This document shows, one piece after another, positions 50,719 to 60,364 of a stretch of DNA of 64,000 nucleotides. Source of the stretch: Paralvinella palmiformis. Lineage: Eukaryota; Annelida; Polychaeta; Terebellida; Alvinellidae. Below the pieces are notes generated by a model. It was not told the origin of the DNA. It saw only the letters and a program-made list of their open reading frames with translations, and searched no databases. The stretch covers positions 349,001-413,000 of the forward strand of contig JAODUP010000008.1 in assembly GCA_025642065.1 (NCBI GenBank), written 5' to 3'. Every line of letters starts with the position of its first letter. Position 1 is the first letter of the stretch. The position numbers were made by a program, and so were the translations under genes.

Positions 50719-50907
50719 GTTTCCATAATCATCATCTTTACTACTGGTATGTTTGGCTTAGATGTGGCTGCCAATGATATTTGCTGTAAACATATCTATA
50801 ACTCCATTTGTTGTTTCAGTTCATCACCATCACCACCAGTGACAGAGGTGGCTCAAATGAGTGGTAAGGGTGATCGTCGTCTGTTGGAACCTCTCGACCT
50901 CAACAAG
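31610..50907 (+). CDS. EHBP1: EH domain-binding protein 1 (EHBP1), 5' part, 7 coding exons
   Basis: Coding exons are 31742-31842, 38693-38750, 44121-44270, 44592-44773, 46236-46414, 46966-47614 and 50820-50907. All introns are GT-AG and phases match, giving 469 residues with no stop. The N-terminus MSVWKRLQRVGKRAAKFQF and later stretches (WPVPENIEITVTLF, CVFLREGKAT, DEDMQSIASLMS) are recognisable as EHBP1. Residues 1 to about 165 form the N-terminal C2-type domain that binds membrane lipids in this family. The linker has NPF motifs at residues 281-283 and 313-315, the class of motif bound by EH domains of EHD proteins. EHBP1 links EHD and Rab8/Rab10 to actin in endocytic recycling. The central CH domain and C-terminal bMERB domain (the Rab-binding part) are absent here and should lie beyond 64 kb. 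The span starts at the predicted acceptor of the 5' UTR part of the first coding exon; the true transcription start is not identified. Confidence 0.93.
31742..31842 (+). CDS. EHBP1: EHBP1 coding exon 1 (start codon)
   Basis: Encodes MSVWKRLQRVGKRAAKFQFT and continues to VTKKW, ending mid-codon TG|gtacgt. The start ATG at 31742 matches the usual EHBP1 N-terminus. A good acceptor (ttctcatttcag, ending 31609) gives a 132-nt 5' UTR portion. The upstream non-coding exon and promoter are not located. Confidence 0.93.
34738..34923 (-). mobile_element. SINE-A copy with target-site duplication
   Basis: Minus-strand copy: conserved body (gtaggctaaatgggctgagt in plus orientation), a B-box region (gagattcaaactcagg) and a degraded head (ctaccagttggaccacagag). 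It is flanked by an identical 14-mer, aactctctggatga, at 34724-34737 and 34924-34937. Confidence 0.85.
36950..37910. promoter_or_regulatory. GC- and CpG-rich block in EHBP1 intron 1, possible internal regulatory region
   Basis: In an otherwise AT-rich window this stretch is dense in CG dinucleotides (for example cgtgacgccccctccaacac, tcgtctgaccgacaac and acggtcacgccccctggcgt) and holds few TA tracts. It ends about 0.8 kb before coding exon 2. No exon with convincing splice sites and protein similarity was found, so an alternative promoter or enhancer is the best reading, though weak. It is interrupted by a (TG)n/G-run at 37551-37602 and a second (TG)n at 37810-37833. Confidence 0.3.
38693..38750 (+). 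CDS. EHBP1: EHBP1 coding exon 2
   Basis: A 58-bp exon encoding (W)QPNKLRVVWTRRSRRKTTE, the second and third strands of the N-terminal C2-type domain including its basic patch. Acceptor ttaattttcag|G, donor GAG|gtatgt. It is preceded by a 6.85-kb intron. Confidence 0.93.
38751..44120 (+). other. EHBP1 intron 2
   Basis: No exon is supported. Contents are a long (TG)n/(GA)n tract at 39001-39233, (TCA)n at 39588-39616, a (CG)n/C-run at 40547-40578, (TA)n at 41563-41614, (GAGT)n at 41716-41745, a possible SINE head near 42140-42180 (ttggtggctcagtgttaaag), a G-run at 42316-42328 and (CA)n at 42734-42796. Confidence 0.55.
44121..44270 (+). CDS. EHBP1: EHBP1 coding exon 3
   Basis: A 150-bp phase-0 exon encoding LHPWEPTIEDPYHGMVIWPV through DKDWTFIIED, highly characteristic of the EHBP1 C2-type domain. 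Acceptor ttttgttag|TTA, donor GAT|gtgagt. Both ends are phase 0, so the exon could be skipped without a frameshift. Confidence 0.95.
44313..44480 (+). repeat. Compound (CT)n/(TCTG)n/(CA)n microsatellite
   Basis: It sits in EHBP1 intron 3 between exons 3 and 4, which are only 321 bp apart, and so makes up about half of that intron. Confidence 0.92.
44592..44773 (+). CDS. EHBP1: EHBP1 coding exon 4
   Basis: Encodes QDKKGRHKILASKSINMAEY through CVFLREGKA(T), the last strands of the C2-type domain. Acceptor gaaatgtttcag|CAA, donor CAC|gtaagta, phase 2. Confidence 0.95.
45385..45500 (+). other. Candidate alternative exon in EHBP1 intron 4
   Basis: A GC-richer patch follows a good acceptor (ggttgtccgtccag|GACC, exon from 45385). 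Joined to exon 4 (phase 2) the frame stays open for about 38 codons (TTSHCCPCIPACMASGPNRS and so on to QKLNP) and ends at a TGA at 45498-45500, so inclusion would truncate EHBP1 just after its C2-type domain. A second frame (PPIAAPASQPAWPLDPTDLC and on) is also open. No homology is recognised. It could equally be a repeat fragment. Confidence 0.25.
46236..46414 (+). CDS. EHBP1: EHBP1 coding exon 5
   Basis: Encodes DEDMQSIASLMSIDKSNDIG through GLLGEALDDDFGGK, an acidic segment with the EHBP1-specific DEDMQS.ASLMS motif. Acceptor ttcattag|G, donor AAGA|gtatgt. Confidence 0.93.
46474..46704. mobile_element. Small inverted-repeat element (MITE-like), 231 bp
   Basis: The left end taccgtgggtctcggctatt and the right end read inward (tacggtaggtcccagccatt) match at about 17 of the first 22 positions, and the element is bounded by TA. 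Internal copies of the same motifs occur (tacggtagtaccgtccatta). No ORF is present. It lies in EHBP1 intron 5 directly after an (AAT)n tract. A related terminus fragment is at 3015-3052. Confidence 0.6.
46966..47614 (+). CDS. EHBP1: EHBP1 coding exon 6 (NPF-containing linker)
   Basis: A 649-bp exon encoding a Ser/Thr-rich, low-complexity linker (a run of Ser-Thr-Pro, then acidic and Ser-rich parts). SYNPFDLDK and SLNPFEVEN supply two NPF motifs. Acceptor ttgctttcag|CA, donor ACAG|gtgtgt with a split Ser codon. Poor conservation outside the NPF motifs is usual for this part of EHBP1. Confidence 0.9.
47734..47886 (+). mobile_element. SINE-B copy (tRNA-derived)
   Basis: Well-preserved: cattctgatggtgcagtagt (A-box region), actgcaaacctccaggctgt, a B box (tctcgaatccgga), a body with tttatgtgggatttgtttcc and a tail gaggctaaacaactcatctc. 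It lies in EHBP1 intron 6 and explains overlapping ORFs on both strands. Confidence 0.75.
47887..50819. other. Remainder of EHBP1 intron 6
   Basis: No exon is supported. A higher-GC section (about 48230-49170) contains a minus-strand ORF (48824-49006) with a hydrophobic end; it has no recognised family and is probably chance. (TG)n tracts lie at 49569-49610, 49950-49970 and 50692-50717, a compound cgcatgca/(CA)n tract at 50516-50586, and a partial SINE-B at about 50585-50675. Confidence 0.5.
50820..50907 (+). CDS. EHBP1: EHBP1 coding exon 7
   Basis: Encodes (S)SSPSPPVTEVAQMSGKGDRR then LLEPLDLNK, resembling the short basic motif before a conserved LYADS-type segment in vertebrate EHBP1. Acceptor ttgttgtttcag|T, donor AAG|gtgaga, phase 0. 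This is the last exon I can place with confidence. Confidence 0.85.
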
Positions 50908-51820
50908 GTGAGATTAATATTATTATCCATATCACTGAACAATGTGGAGCCTGTACAGGTGACGATGTAATAATGTTTACTTACTTACTTACACTGAGTT
51001 CATATATAATGTCAGACTCTTGCAATTTTTGCTAATACTAATGTTGGTTGTACTAAATTATTTATAACATTAAATGTCATGATCGACACCCAATTTTGTT
51101 AAATATCTAAGCTTATTAGCATTTTATATTCAGACAAGGCATTCGATGATGTTATCCAGTAGCTTGTGTAGGATGATATTTGATCTTGGCATTTTAGAGC
51201 TCTATGACATGCCATCAGTTTTATGTGAACTTCATTATCGCGTTTATTGTTGGAAGAAATAGTTTGATACTGCCAGCCAGTGCTGTCAGTTATCAGGTTT
51301 TGTTTGAAGCCAAAAAATGGTAAATAGGTGTCATATGAAGAAAACAAAAAAAGGTCATATTCTCCCTTTAACAGTGTTATCCTATGGTGTTAATTCAATA
51401 AAACAATACTTACATGAACAGCAGTCATTGGTCCATCCTTTAATTGCTGCTAGCAAAAAAAAAAGAATATCTACAACACGCTATTATTGAACGTTGTGTT
51501 ATTGCGCTGTATGGATTAATGGCTATTTTGAGCTATCTTACGCAACTGTTGTATTTTAATGCGTTTTACCTCACAACGGAGGGAAATGTATGGAGACAGT
51601 AGAGTCATGTTGTTGATACCATCGTCTAGACTGGGATATAATGGCTCCTAATAGGGTATGGTGGTCTGAGTTGAGAAAGAAGAACTGGACAACATTTCTG
51701 GTTTTTACACGAACAGTGTCTTCATAACACTTGGACTGCTCTTCTCTGGTACATTTGTTACCTCCACTTTTCCAAGACATTGGCATCATGTTTTGTCTGT
51801 TGCCTATCAATTTGTCTGTT

Positions 51821-51866
<46 letters not shown>

Positions 51867-51882
51867 TGTATGTATGTATGTG

Positions 51883-51913
<31 letters not shown>

Positions 51914-51968
51914 GTCCATGAACGGATTAATCTCAGATTGAGATTTGAACTATTTTAAAGGTGATGGT

Positions 51969-52023
<55 letters not shown>

Positions 52024-52340
52024 ATTAAAATTCATGATTCAGATTGTTCTAAACTTTGTTTAAAATTCAGACATTATTTGTGTAATTAGCAAAGAGCTCA
52101 GTAGCTAATAGCAGCTCTCTACTGTCATGCTGTACATTAGACAATTTAATGGACATTAAGATTTCTCCAGTTTCTGTATATGGAAGATAAAAACAAAACA
52201 TTAAAATAACCTATAATTATGAAGTAGTAAGTGTGACTTTTCCTAATGCTCTGTTATTCCGTCACAGTGCTCAGTATAAATCACTGACCAGCAATCAGAT
52301 TTGTTTGTTAAAATGATGTATGTTATGCACACAGATTGCA

Positions 52341-52375
<35 letters not shown>

Positions 52376-52502
52376 GTTTTGATTTGCTGAAATTAATCAC
52401 AACCACAAATCAAGATAAGTACGTCTTTAATGGTGGAGAGTAGACAGCACCAGTTTTCAGAATAATATTCCAATGCAGAATGCCCATAAGCAGTACCCAC
52501 TG

Positions 52503-52547
<45 letters not shown>

Positions 52548-53560
52548 TATACTAGTACAAGCATTGGCATTCATTTGCATAGATGACATTCAGAATAATT
52601 GTTGTGATATAATGCACCATATTCAGAATAATAATTGACATCAGTTGATCATTTTTATGTTACCTCGTCAGAACACGTCCTCAGAGAGTGTTTGTTGAGG
52701 CAGGAATGACAATATTGTGGCAAGGCACGTACACTGATAATTGGTCATAAATGTTTTCTTCGAGGCACCAGATTTATCAGCATATAATCCGGTTACAACA
52801 TATACATTTATGCTGAACTAATTGCATATCGAAACATTTAGTACTCATCAAAATGCAATAATACAACAGTATTGCATAAATTCATGAGTTATGGACATGA
52901 TTTTTGTGTGTGTGTGTGGCGTCTGTTTTGCATAGTTATTTGTCTATCCTTTTTTTGGTGAGGCATGTCGTGTCTGACGCTTTGTCCAGTATTTGCCAAG
53001 CTCAAAAGGCAGATGTTCTAATGCCCACAAACTGATTAGTCGCTCAGATGTAATAACAATTTATAGATTTATGGATGTATAGATTTATAGATGTACAAGC
53101 CTAAAAGACGCACACAGTACACAGACTTTAAAGCTAAATGCGCCTGTTGATGGCTACTTAAACCTTCAACCCATATAACTATAAGGGTTTAGAATAATAA
53201 TAAAAAAACTAATTTTAATGAGTAAACTTCATAGTCCCAACCATAGTGCCAACTAATGTCGATTATTCACTGCCGTTTAAGACTGACTTTGTCAGAATTC
53301 TTTCTGAACACACACACGCACGCACGCACGCACGCACGGATTGGTGGATTGGTGGAATAATAGGGTTTTAGGGGTATATCAGTCACTGTCTTAGTACTCT
53401 GAGCCACAAAATACACGCGCGCGCGTGCACACACACACACGCACACACACACACACACACAGACATGACAGATGCGCCTGTCACTCTAGGCATCCAGTTT
53501 CAGTCTGTTGAGCTCTCGGCTTGTTATCAGAAGAACAACATTAACGATGTCATCTGCCAA
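50908..53560. other. Probable EHBP1 intron, repeat-rich
   Basis: No exon is supported. (TA)n tracts lie at 51824-51862, 51973-52020 and 52506-52544, (TATG)n at 51866-51911, (TG)n at 52342-52372, and a cgcacgcacg/(CA)n cluster at 53310-53460. The segment 51080-51370 has an unusual minus-strand end (gttaaagggagaatatgacc) that resembles the edge of a dispersed element but has no visible partner. Confidence 0.45.
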
Positions 53561-53566
53561 ATTATG

Positions 53567-53822
53567 ACCCAACAAGACTTGATTAATAAAATCGTCAACA
53601 GTAATGACGACACATCTGATGTGACACTGGATGTCTGAAGGCATTAAACCGACGGACATTCGGTGAGACCCGGGTCAGAGCTGGTGACCTTTCCGTATCT
53701 ACGAGGTGACAATGTCATAATCAGGCATTGATCTGGCGATGGTCAGTTTGGGAAGGAGTCACGTGACGAATAAACACTGATAGATTGGATGGAACATTAA
53801 GGCTGGTTTGGCCGAGACACCG
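53567..53822 (+). repeat. Duplicated 0.25-kb block, copy 1
   Basis: From ctgccaaatta through catctgatgtgacactgg, gcattaaaccgacggacatt, gtcagagctggtgacctttc and gggaaggagtcacgtgacga to ggtttggccgagaca, it matches 59049-59341 almost base for base in the right two-thirds. On the minus strand the part around ctctgacccgggtctcac looks like a tRNA B box, so it may be a third SINE family. Confidence 0.8.
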
Positions 53823-54079
53823 TTTGGAATGTGGACGTGAGACTGTGTTATGTTGGACGCACACTTCTGGACAGACTTGTGGCCGGTCGGAGGCAATCTT
53901 GCAACAACAACAACAACAACAACAACGTGTTCATTCTCTTAGCGTCACCAATATGGCTACTGACATGTACTTAATAATAATGTGAAACTTTACGTTTGGT
54001 AAAAATGCTTCACAACATAAAGAAATGAAGTGACTAATGTAGAAAATAACCTAAAATTACTAATCTCTCTATTGTCTGT

Positions 54080-54336
54080 CAGGGTACCCACATCACAGGG
54101 GAAACAGGGAAAATAAATTGTTCCCTGCAGGGAAAACACGGTGAATTTTTAAATTTGGAAAATATAGGGAAAATACAGGGACTTTTTATGCCTTCGTTCC
54201 ATAATTTTAGGATTAGGGGTGGATTAAAAAAGGTTCATTCAACATGCAATTTTTGCACACAATACACAGGGAAATTTCCTAAATTAAGATGGAACATTCA
54301 GGGAAATAAAGGAAATTGCATCCTGTGGGTACCCTG
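54080..54336. mobile_element. hAT-like MITE with perfect terminal repeats
   Basis: The element begins cagggtacccaca and ends with its exact reverse complement tgtgggtaccctg, a 13-bp perfect inverted repeat. It is flanked by gtctgt at 54074-54079 and 54337-54342. CAGGG ends are typical of hAT elements, although these normally make 8-bp target duplications. The interior is AT-rich with repeated caggga motifs and no transposase ORF; the ORF at 54155-54394 is a by-product. Confidence 0.78.
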
Positions 54337-54440
54337 GTCTGTATATAATAAGATGAGAAGACATGATGGTCAGCCGCACGAGTACATCTTATAGCTTATC
54401 ATTAAAACATGACAAGTATTTTCTTTAGTATAGTGGGTAT

Positions 54441-54595
54441 TGTAGACCGTGTGGTGATTACAGCATTGTACTGCAAACCTTAAGGTCGGGATTCATATTC
54501 CAGTACTGCCTGTGTTTGTTTGATGTATTCTGTAGGAAGTTTACCCCATAGCCAAAATATTATGTTGCAGGTGTGACAAGCACCGAGTATCTGTG
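54441..54595 (+). mobile_element. SINE-B copy, diverged
   Basis: It contains gtgtggtgattacagcattg, tactgcaaaccttaaggtcg, a degraded B box (gggattcatattcc) and a body with cctgtgtttgtttgatgtat, in the same order as the 47734 copy. Confidence 0.55.
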
Positions 54596-54678
54596 GATTT
54601 ATGTTTAAGTCTAAAAGTTTTAATTAATATTAATAATAGTAATATTGAATTAATTAAGTGCCCTTATTTTTATATGGA

Positions 54679-54882
54679 GGGCGCCTCCTTGGTCTAACTG
54701 GTACTAGTAGCGCATTGGATCACAGATCACTACCACCTGAGTTCGAATCTCGGCATGGTGATATCTGAAGGTTGTTTTTTAAACTTTTGACTTTGCTTCA
54801 TTACCTTTGGAGGTCGCTCGGCCCATTTAGCCTACCATATGCACAAAAGTGGCCGTAAAACATCAATCATCATCATCATCAC
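54679..54882 (+). mobile_element. SINE-A copy
   Basis: Full-length: gggcgcctccttggtctaac, a B box (gagttcgaatctcgg), the body ggaggtcgctcggcccattt, and the tail aacatcaatcatcatcatca. The head has a small internal duplication (ggtactagtagcgc). No clear target duplication is seen. Confidence 0.82.
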
Positions 54883-55102
54883 TTATAACGGGAGTCAGTC
54901 GAAGGTGTTGTACAGTACAACTTTAATAGATTCTGTACTTAAAGAGCAAAACAAAAATGACGCTCAACGGATATATCATTTCTGTGGAAAAGTCCTGAAA
55001 ATAGATTTTAAATTATTAAGAGATGACCCATTTCTACTCTCCTATGGCAACCTGTTGCACAAAGTTGAAGTACGCCATTCTGAATTCACTGAAGATGATT
55101 GA
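54883..55102 (+). other. Unidentified open frame fragment downstream of a SINE-A
   Basis: Past the SINE tail the frame stays open for about 70 codons to a TGA, with balanced composition (TLIDSVLKEQNKNDAQRIYH, then FCGKVLKIDFKLLRDDPFLL, ending HKVEVRHSEFTEDD). It looks more like real protein than the surrounding ORFs. Its upstream ATG (54839) is inside the SINE, so it is a fragment of something: a transposon ORF, a processed pseudogene piece, or an EHBP1-unrelated exon. No family is recognised. Confidence 0.25.
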
Positions 55103-55109
55103 TGTTATA

Positions 55110-56404
55110 ATGTGATATGCCATATATGAGTGAGTTATACAATAGACTGTCATATATTCTATAGAGTGGGAGTGTTGATATAAATTTTAACACTGGCTTC
55201 TTGTTGTATGTTACACTGCTCGTATGTGGTACAGTTATCAGAAACTCCCAAGACATTTCTCAGAGAACAACTGATATTTAGCAAATTAATCTCAATAGAA
55301 TGTCTAAGTAATCATTCTTTTTCTGGAACAGGTATATTACAGACATTTTATTTACTGTAATGTTTTGAATGCTACGTCATAAATTAGCTGTTACATTATT
55401 GATTGTCGAGCTTGAAGTTTTCTGCCTTTTTCACATCAGTGTGGTTTGCTTTCTGAAGAAAATATTTATTATATAAATTCAGCATTTGTCCCTCTTTATT
55501 TAAGGACTTTGGCCCACCCCCTTTTAAGTATTTGTTACCCCTCTGTGTGCTTGCATAGTTTAGCGTCTCATGATATAGACACACGATGAACAGTGATATA
55601 TTGCTTCCAATAGTATACTGATTAATGGCTTGTTCAGCCATTAGACACTTGAAACATCAATAGTGAGTAGCAGGATTTGAACCAAGATCTTCCAATTTTA
55701 GTCTATCACTTTATCATTGTGCTAACATGGCTGAGTTTTTTAAACAGATTAATTACTCAGGCATTTAAATTAATAAATAATGCTGTGATCAGTGGGCTAT
55801 CATTAGAGACAGACCGATATAAATTATGTTTATTAGTAATGGCGCCAGTTTAATTAGAACACGTTCTGGAGTAATTAGCATATTATTATGAGCAAGGTCA
55901 AGGCTAGTTTGAGCAATTCTATCTCTTGAATAGAGATCTATGTATGAGTAATTAATCAGGTTTAAAGAGAAATGCAAATGGAAGTAGAAAGATAATCAGA
56001 GATTAGGTGATAGATTTGATGCCTTTGTGATGGTTCTACTGTCCAGAGTTTGATACCTGTTTAATGCCACGCCCATTTATTAATATGGTATTCATCCAGT
56101 AACATGGTGTTCGTGTGGCTTGCTGTTTGTTGCTGGAGCAAGTTGCCATTCATGTAGTAATAATTATTTCTATGGTTTCCATTTCTCGTTCGCGTTTTGG
56201 TATCAGTTTCTGTCAGCGTGTCTTTGTATCTGAGAGGAATTTATCCGAACTCGGGAAAGAAGTTGATTGAAGTCCATAATGAAATAATAATATGTGGTGC
56301 TATGATGATTGTATTACTACAGTCAGTGGGTACAGTTAGCTGGTGATGTAGATACTTCCTTGATAATGATGATGATGATGATGATTGGTGTTTTACTTCA
56401 AATG

Positions 56405-56457
<53 letters not shown>

Positions 56458-58123
56458 AAACACCCAAAAGGTCAGAAATAAAATAACCAATTTTTTTCCG
56501 TAATTGAAATTGATTTAAATTGACGCTGTTCTGAGCATCGTTTTCAGATCACCTAGGCAACTGATTTATCAAGGCTATCCGCAGTTTTCAGGTAGCCTAG
56601 GCCACGTAATTTGAGCCGTCCGTCCAGTTCCAATATTGGGCGTCCATCCTTAATAAGTGTAAACAAAAAGATCAAAATGACCTTCAGGTCGACCTAATCT
56701 TCAGCACAGACGATGGAAGCTGCTGGCTGACGCTACTTGATGAATCGTGACGTTGATTTAGCGCAGATCAGAAATAAAGATCAGTAATCGTTATCTGTAT
56801 GCAGTAATGGAACCGAATGACCAATTGTGGCGAAATATTGCCCCGCTTCATCACCGGATGGCTAGACGGAATACTGACACATAGGCACTACTTCCATCAA
56901 CGGCGGTTTCATCTAGATATGGCCACTCTCCCTCATTCTCTCCTCGGTAGCACCCTCTCGTCGACGCAGTCACCCGAAAAGTGTTGCGTTTATTTCAGCT
57001 GCAAAGAAGCAGCACCACAGTACCAGCCATCTTAGGCCGTGACTGGCCGAAAAATTGGTTTCCGATTACGAACTTCCGTAACCGAATGAACGATACTCAG
57101 GTCAACGATGCCAAGCGAGCATGTATAGCTGTTTGTTGTGATCGAGCGATTTGATTCTGATTTCTTTTCAATTGGAGAACAGCTTGCATGGCCAGTACAC
57201 ACATGTCTGAAGTGGTGTTATCATGAAGCTGTTTGTATTAAAATGAGTTCAGCAGAGTAGTTAGTGAGGGTTTCGATCAGACATGCAGCCGTATTAGTTT
57301 TGTAGCCGTTATTGTGTGTGTGTGTGTGTGTGTGTGAGGGGGGGGGGGAAGACATTGCCGTCAAGTTAACCTAACATGTTCACTTGAATAGTTTGTTTTA
57401 TGTGTAATTTGTGATTGGTATTTTTAATGACTTTTGGGTTTTGTTTAAGGTCTTAGAACACAATTGCACCCTCTTTGTGTACCTGATATATTTGGTTCAC
57501 GTCTTTAGTTCCTGGGGAGCATAGATTATATCACTATTAGGTGCTTAATTCAGAATAATTCATTCTGTTTGTCCAGGTACTCATCTTTATTGTCCAATAG
57601 GTGCTCTACTTCTAGTGCATGACTGTATCATTCGAGCAACAATTGCCACGAGTCTTGCATAAATAAAGCATTTCCATGATGGAGTTAGAGCTAATGACAA
57701 CATCAGTATTGTACGTCTCAGACCGAATGTGATAATTAAGTATCATACTTATCTGAGTACCATCTGTACATTTATGTGTGGTGATGTCCATTACATAAGC
57801 TTCCAAATATTTGCGTGTGCGTTTATGTGTGTTTTTGTGTGTGTCTGTGTGTCTGTGTGTGTGTGTGTGTGTGCGTGTGTGCGTGCGTGTGATCATCACC
57901 ATCCCAACCAAATATAATGATTATTGTCTTGATGACATCATCCCCAAGTAATGGCTCTTCCCTGATACCATTCCTCTCATAAAATTGTCATCTATCCCAC
58001 AATAACCTGCCGTTATCTACATCTCTCTGTATACAGGAAAAATTAATGTTGAATCAGCCCTTCTCCAAACGACCCACTCTGGGAACTATGTACCAAATGA
58101 CATCTGTCATTTGGTAGACATCT

Positions 58124-58182
<59 letters not shown>

Positions 58183-58540
58183 AGCTACATGTTATATAAC
58201 CCAGTAACACAGAGGGTTGATGTCATTCGTATCCTCCATCTATCCTCTTCCTTTCATGTGATGTTATTAACGTCATCAGGTTATCTGGGCTAGTAATTTA
58301 TTGTTAATTATGGCTGGCAGTTTTTATGTTGTTGTTGTTGTTATTGTTCATGTTCTTGTTAATTATGGATAAATGTGCATTTAGATTATTACTTTTATTA
58401 TTATTATGATTAACACGATCATCATCATCATCATCATCATTTAATTTATTTTTAACTGTGTCTGACTAGTTTTTTATATGGTTCAGTACACAGGAATACT
58501 GTGAGTTATGAGCTTATTATTGATGTATTTATGTGCATAT

Positions 58541-58593
<53 letters not shown>

Positions 58594-58616
58594 ATGTGTG
58601 TGTTTATACATGTAAT

Positions 58617-58666
<50 letters not shown>

Positions 58667-59040
58667 TATATATATATCATACTACAACACGCACACACAC
58701 ACACCATGATAGGCCGATACCTGTGCTCTTGAAAAAAGTCCAATTAGAAAGTCAGAAAACTAAAGAAAACAATATTATGGACTATAATCTAATGTTATAA
58801 ACTAAAAGACCAAATGTTTGTAACTTTTGTTAAGCTTGTTTGTGTTATTGAATGGTACATATCTCTATGATTGCTAACCTTTATCAATTATTACTGGTTG
58901 TTGTCAATTACATAAACTCTGGAGAATCCCTGTAGCAATTATTGGATCACAGATTGTGATGTTCATCAGGTCAAGTAGCATACGTCTCTCTATCTCTATA
59001 TATCTTTCTGTTAGCATAATTCAGTACCATGGTAGGTCTT
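55110..59040. other. Probable EHBP1 intron
   Basis: No exon is supported. (TA)n tracts are at 56410-56453, 58126-58180, 58543-58591 and 58620-58677, (GAT)n at 56365-56384, (TG)n with a G-run at 57313-57349, (TG)n at 57835-57892 and (ATC)n at 58422-58440. The moderately GC-rich 56570-57060 has no convincing splice-bounded ORF. Confidence 0.5.
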
Positions 59041-59048
59041 TACCTGCC

Positions 59049-59341
59049 AAATTACATCCACATTAATTGCAGTTAATAAAGTCGCCGACAGTGAAGTCAA
59101 CGTGATGTAGCATCTGATGTGACACTAGATGTCTGAAGGCATTAAACCGACGGACATTCGGCAGAGGAGTGAAAATGTCAGAGATGAGACCCGGGTCAGA
59201 GCTGGTGACCTTTCCGTATCTACGAGGTGACAATGTCATAATCAGGCATTGATCTGGCTATGGTCAGTTTGGGAAGGAGTCACGTGACGAATAAACACTG
59301 ATAGATTGAATGGAACATTAAGGCTAGTTTGGCCGAGACAT
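59049..59341 (+). repeat. Duplicated 0.25-kb block, copy 2
   Basis: Direct-orientation copy of 53567-53822, carrying an extra 23 bases (starting cagaggagtgaaaatg) between gacattcgg and tgagacccggg. Confidence 0.8.
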
Positions 59342-60364
59342 GCCATGTTTAAAACGTGACTGTGTCATTTGTGTTTTGGGGAGCCGGATGGCGCTCGTGG
59401 TGGAAGATACCAACTTGCCAAAGCTAATATTTGTAGCCCGGATGACTGGGGAGGAGTGGGGGGAGAGATGTAGACGGATGCACCGAGAATATGCCGGACA
59501 CATACTGAGTGGGTCGGTAAAAGGTTTTGGTTTACCGTCCTGGATCTTCTGCCATTATTCTGACTTTCCCCGGACTTTGCACTCCATCCATCACCATCTG
59601 GACCAGTACGCCATTTAATGATTATCAATTCCCTGGCTCACATCCTCTTTCTGAATGCAGTCACTGTTCTAAGAACATCTGACTTTATACCTCGGTATGT
59701 GACGCTGTACGTTTTGGTACTGGTATCAACTCCTGGGTGAGCACACTGGTTCTTGCTGCCTGATCGGCAATGTCCGGGGAAAATGCACAGACCTTCGGTG
59801 AGATTCGAACCCAGAGAGTTGTCTTATTGTGAACATAGCCAGTAACATTTCTATAACATTTTCAGTTCTTAGATCCTAGTACTCAAACAAGACGCTGTGT
59901 AATTGCGAGTTTTGGTTAGAGAGCCTTAATGTTATGTTGGGTATTTTATCTGATATACAAACTAGCCAGGATGATGTTTGCCATTTTGTTTATTGGAGTC
60001 TGGGTTGTTTTAGCCACGACAGCTAGTTGGCTAATGTGGACTGTTAGGTTGATTGACGGGCTAACATCTTAGAGTTTACTGCCTCCTTCACCCCCCCCCC
60101 CCCATTAGCCACCGGCTACCTCCGTTCCTCCTATCCCTCACTAGCTACCGGCTACTCCCCCCTCCCATTAGCCACCGGCTACCCTAATTTCAGCTGTTGT
60201 CATGAAGCTTATAACTATAGATAAGGTTATGTTCTTTGATCATGATGTATGGCAGTGTGTCAGATATAATGATGTTCTGGTGGCCATGGTAACTGTGCAT
60301 GGTCCCCATTCTGGTTTTTCCACAGTTGGGTTTCATACGTAATGGTGGTGAGGAAAATGTGTTG
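59342..60364. other. Probable intron between repeats
   Basis: ORFs occur on both strands at 59340-59628 in a GC-richer patch; neither shows a recognised motif or convincing splice sites. A SINE-like B box (gagattcgaacccagag, minus-type orientation) is near 59800. A C-run and ctagctaccggctac-type short repeats lie at 60088-60185. Confidence 0.4.

Noticed and set aside
56817..57035. 72-aa ORF in a GC-richer patch as an EHBP1 exon
   Set aside because: The peptide bears no resemblance to EHBP1, and no acceptor and donor of matching phase frame it.
58483..58800. Tyr-Ile repeat ORFs
   Set aside because: They are (TA)n microsatellites read in frame.
59340..59628. 92-aa plus and 87-aa minus ORFs
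   Set aside because: Both strands are open in the same GC-rich patch, neither has a motif, and the plus ORF starts in the duplicated repeat.
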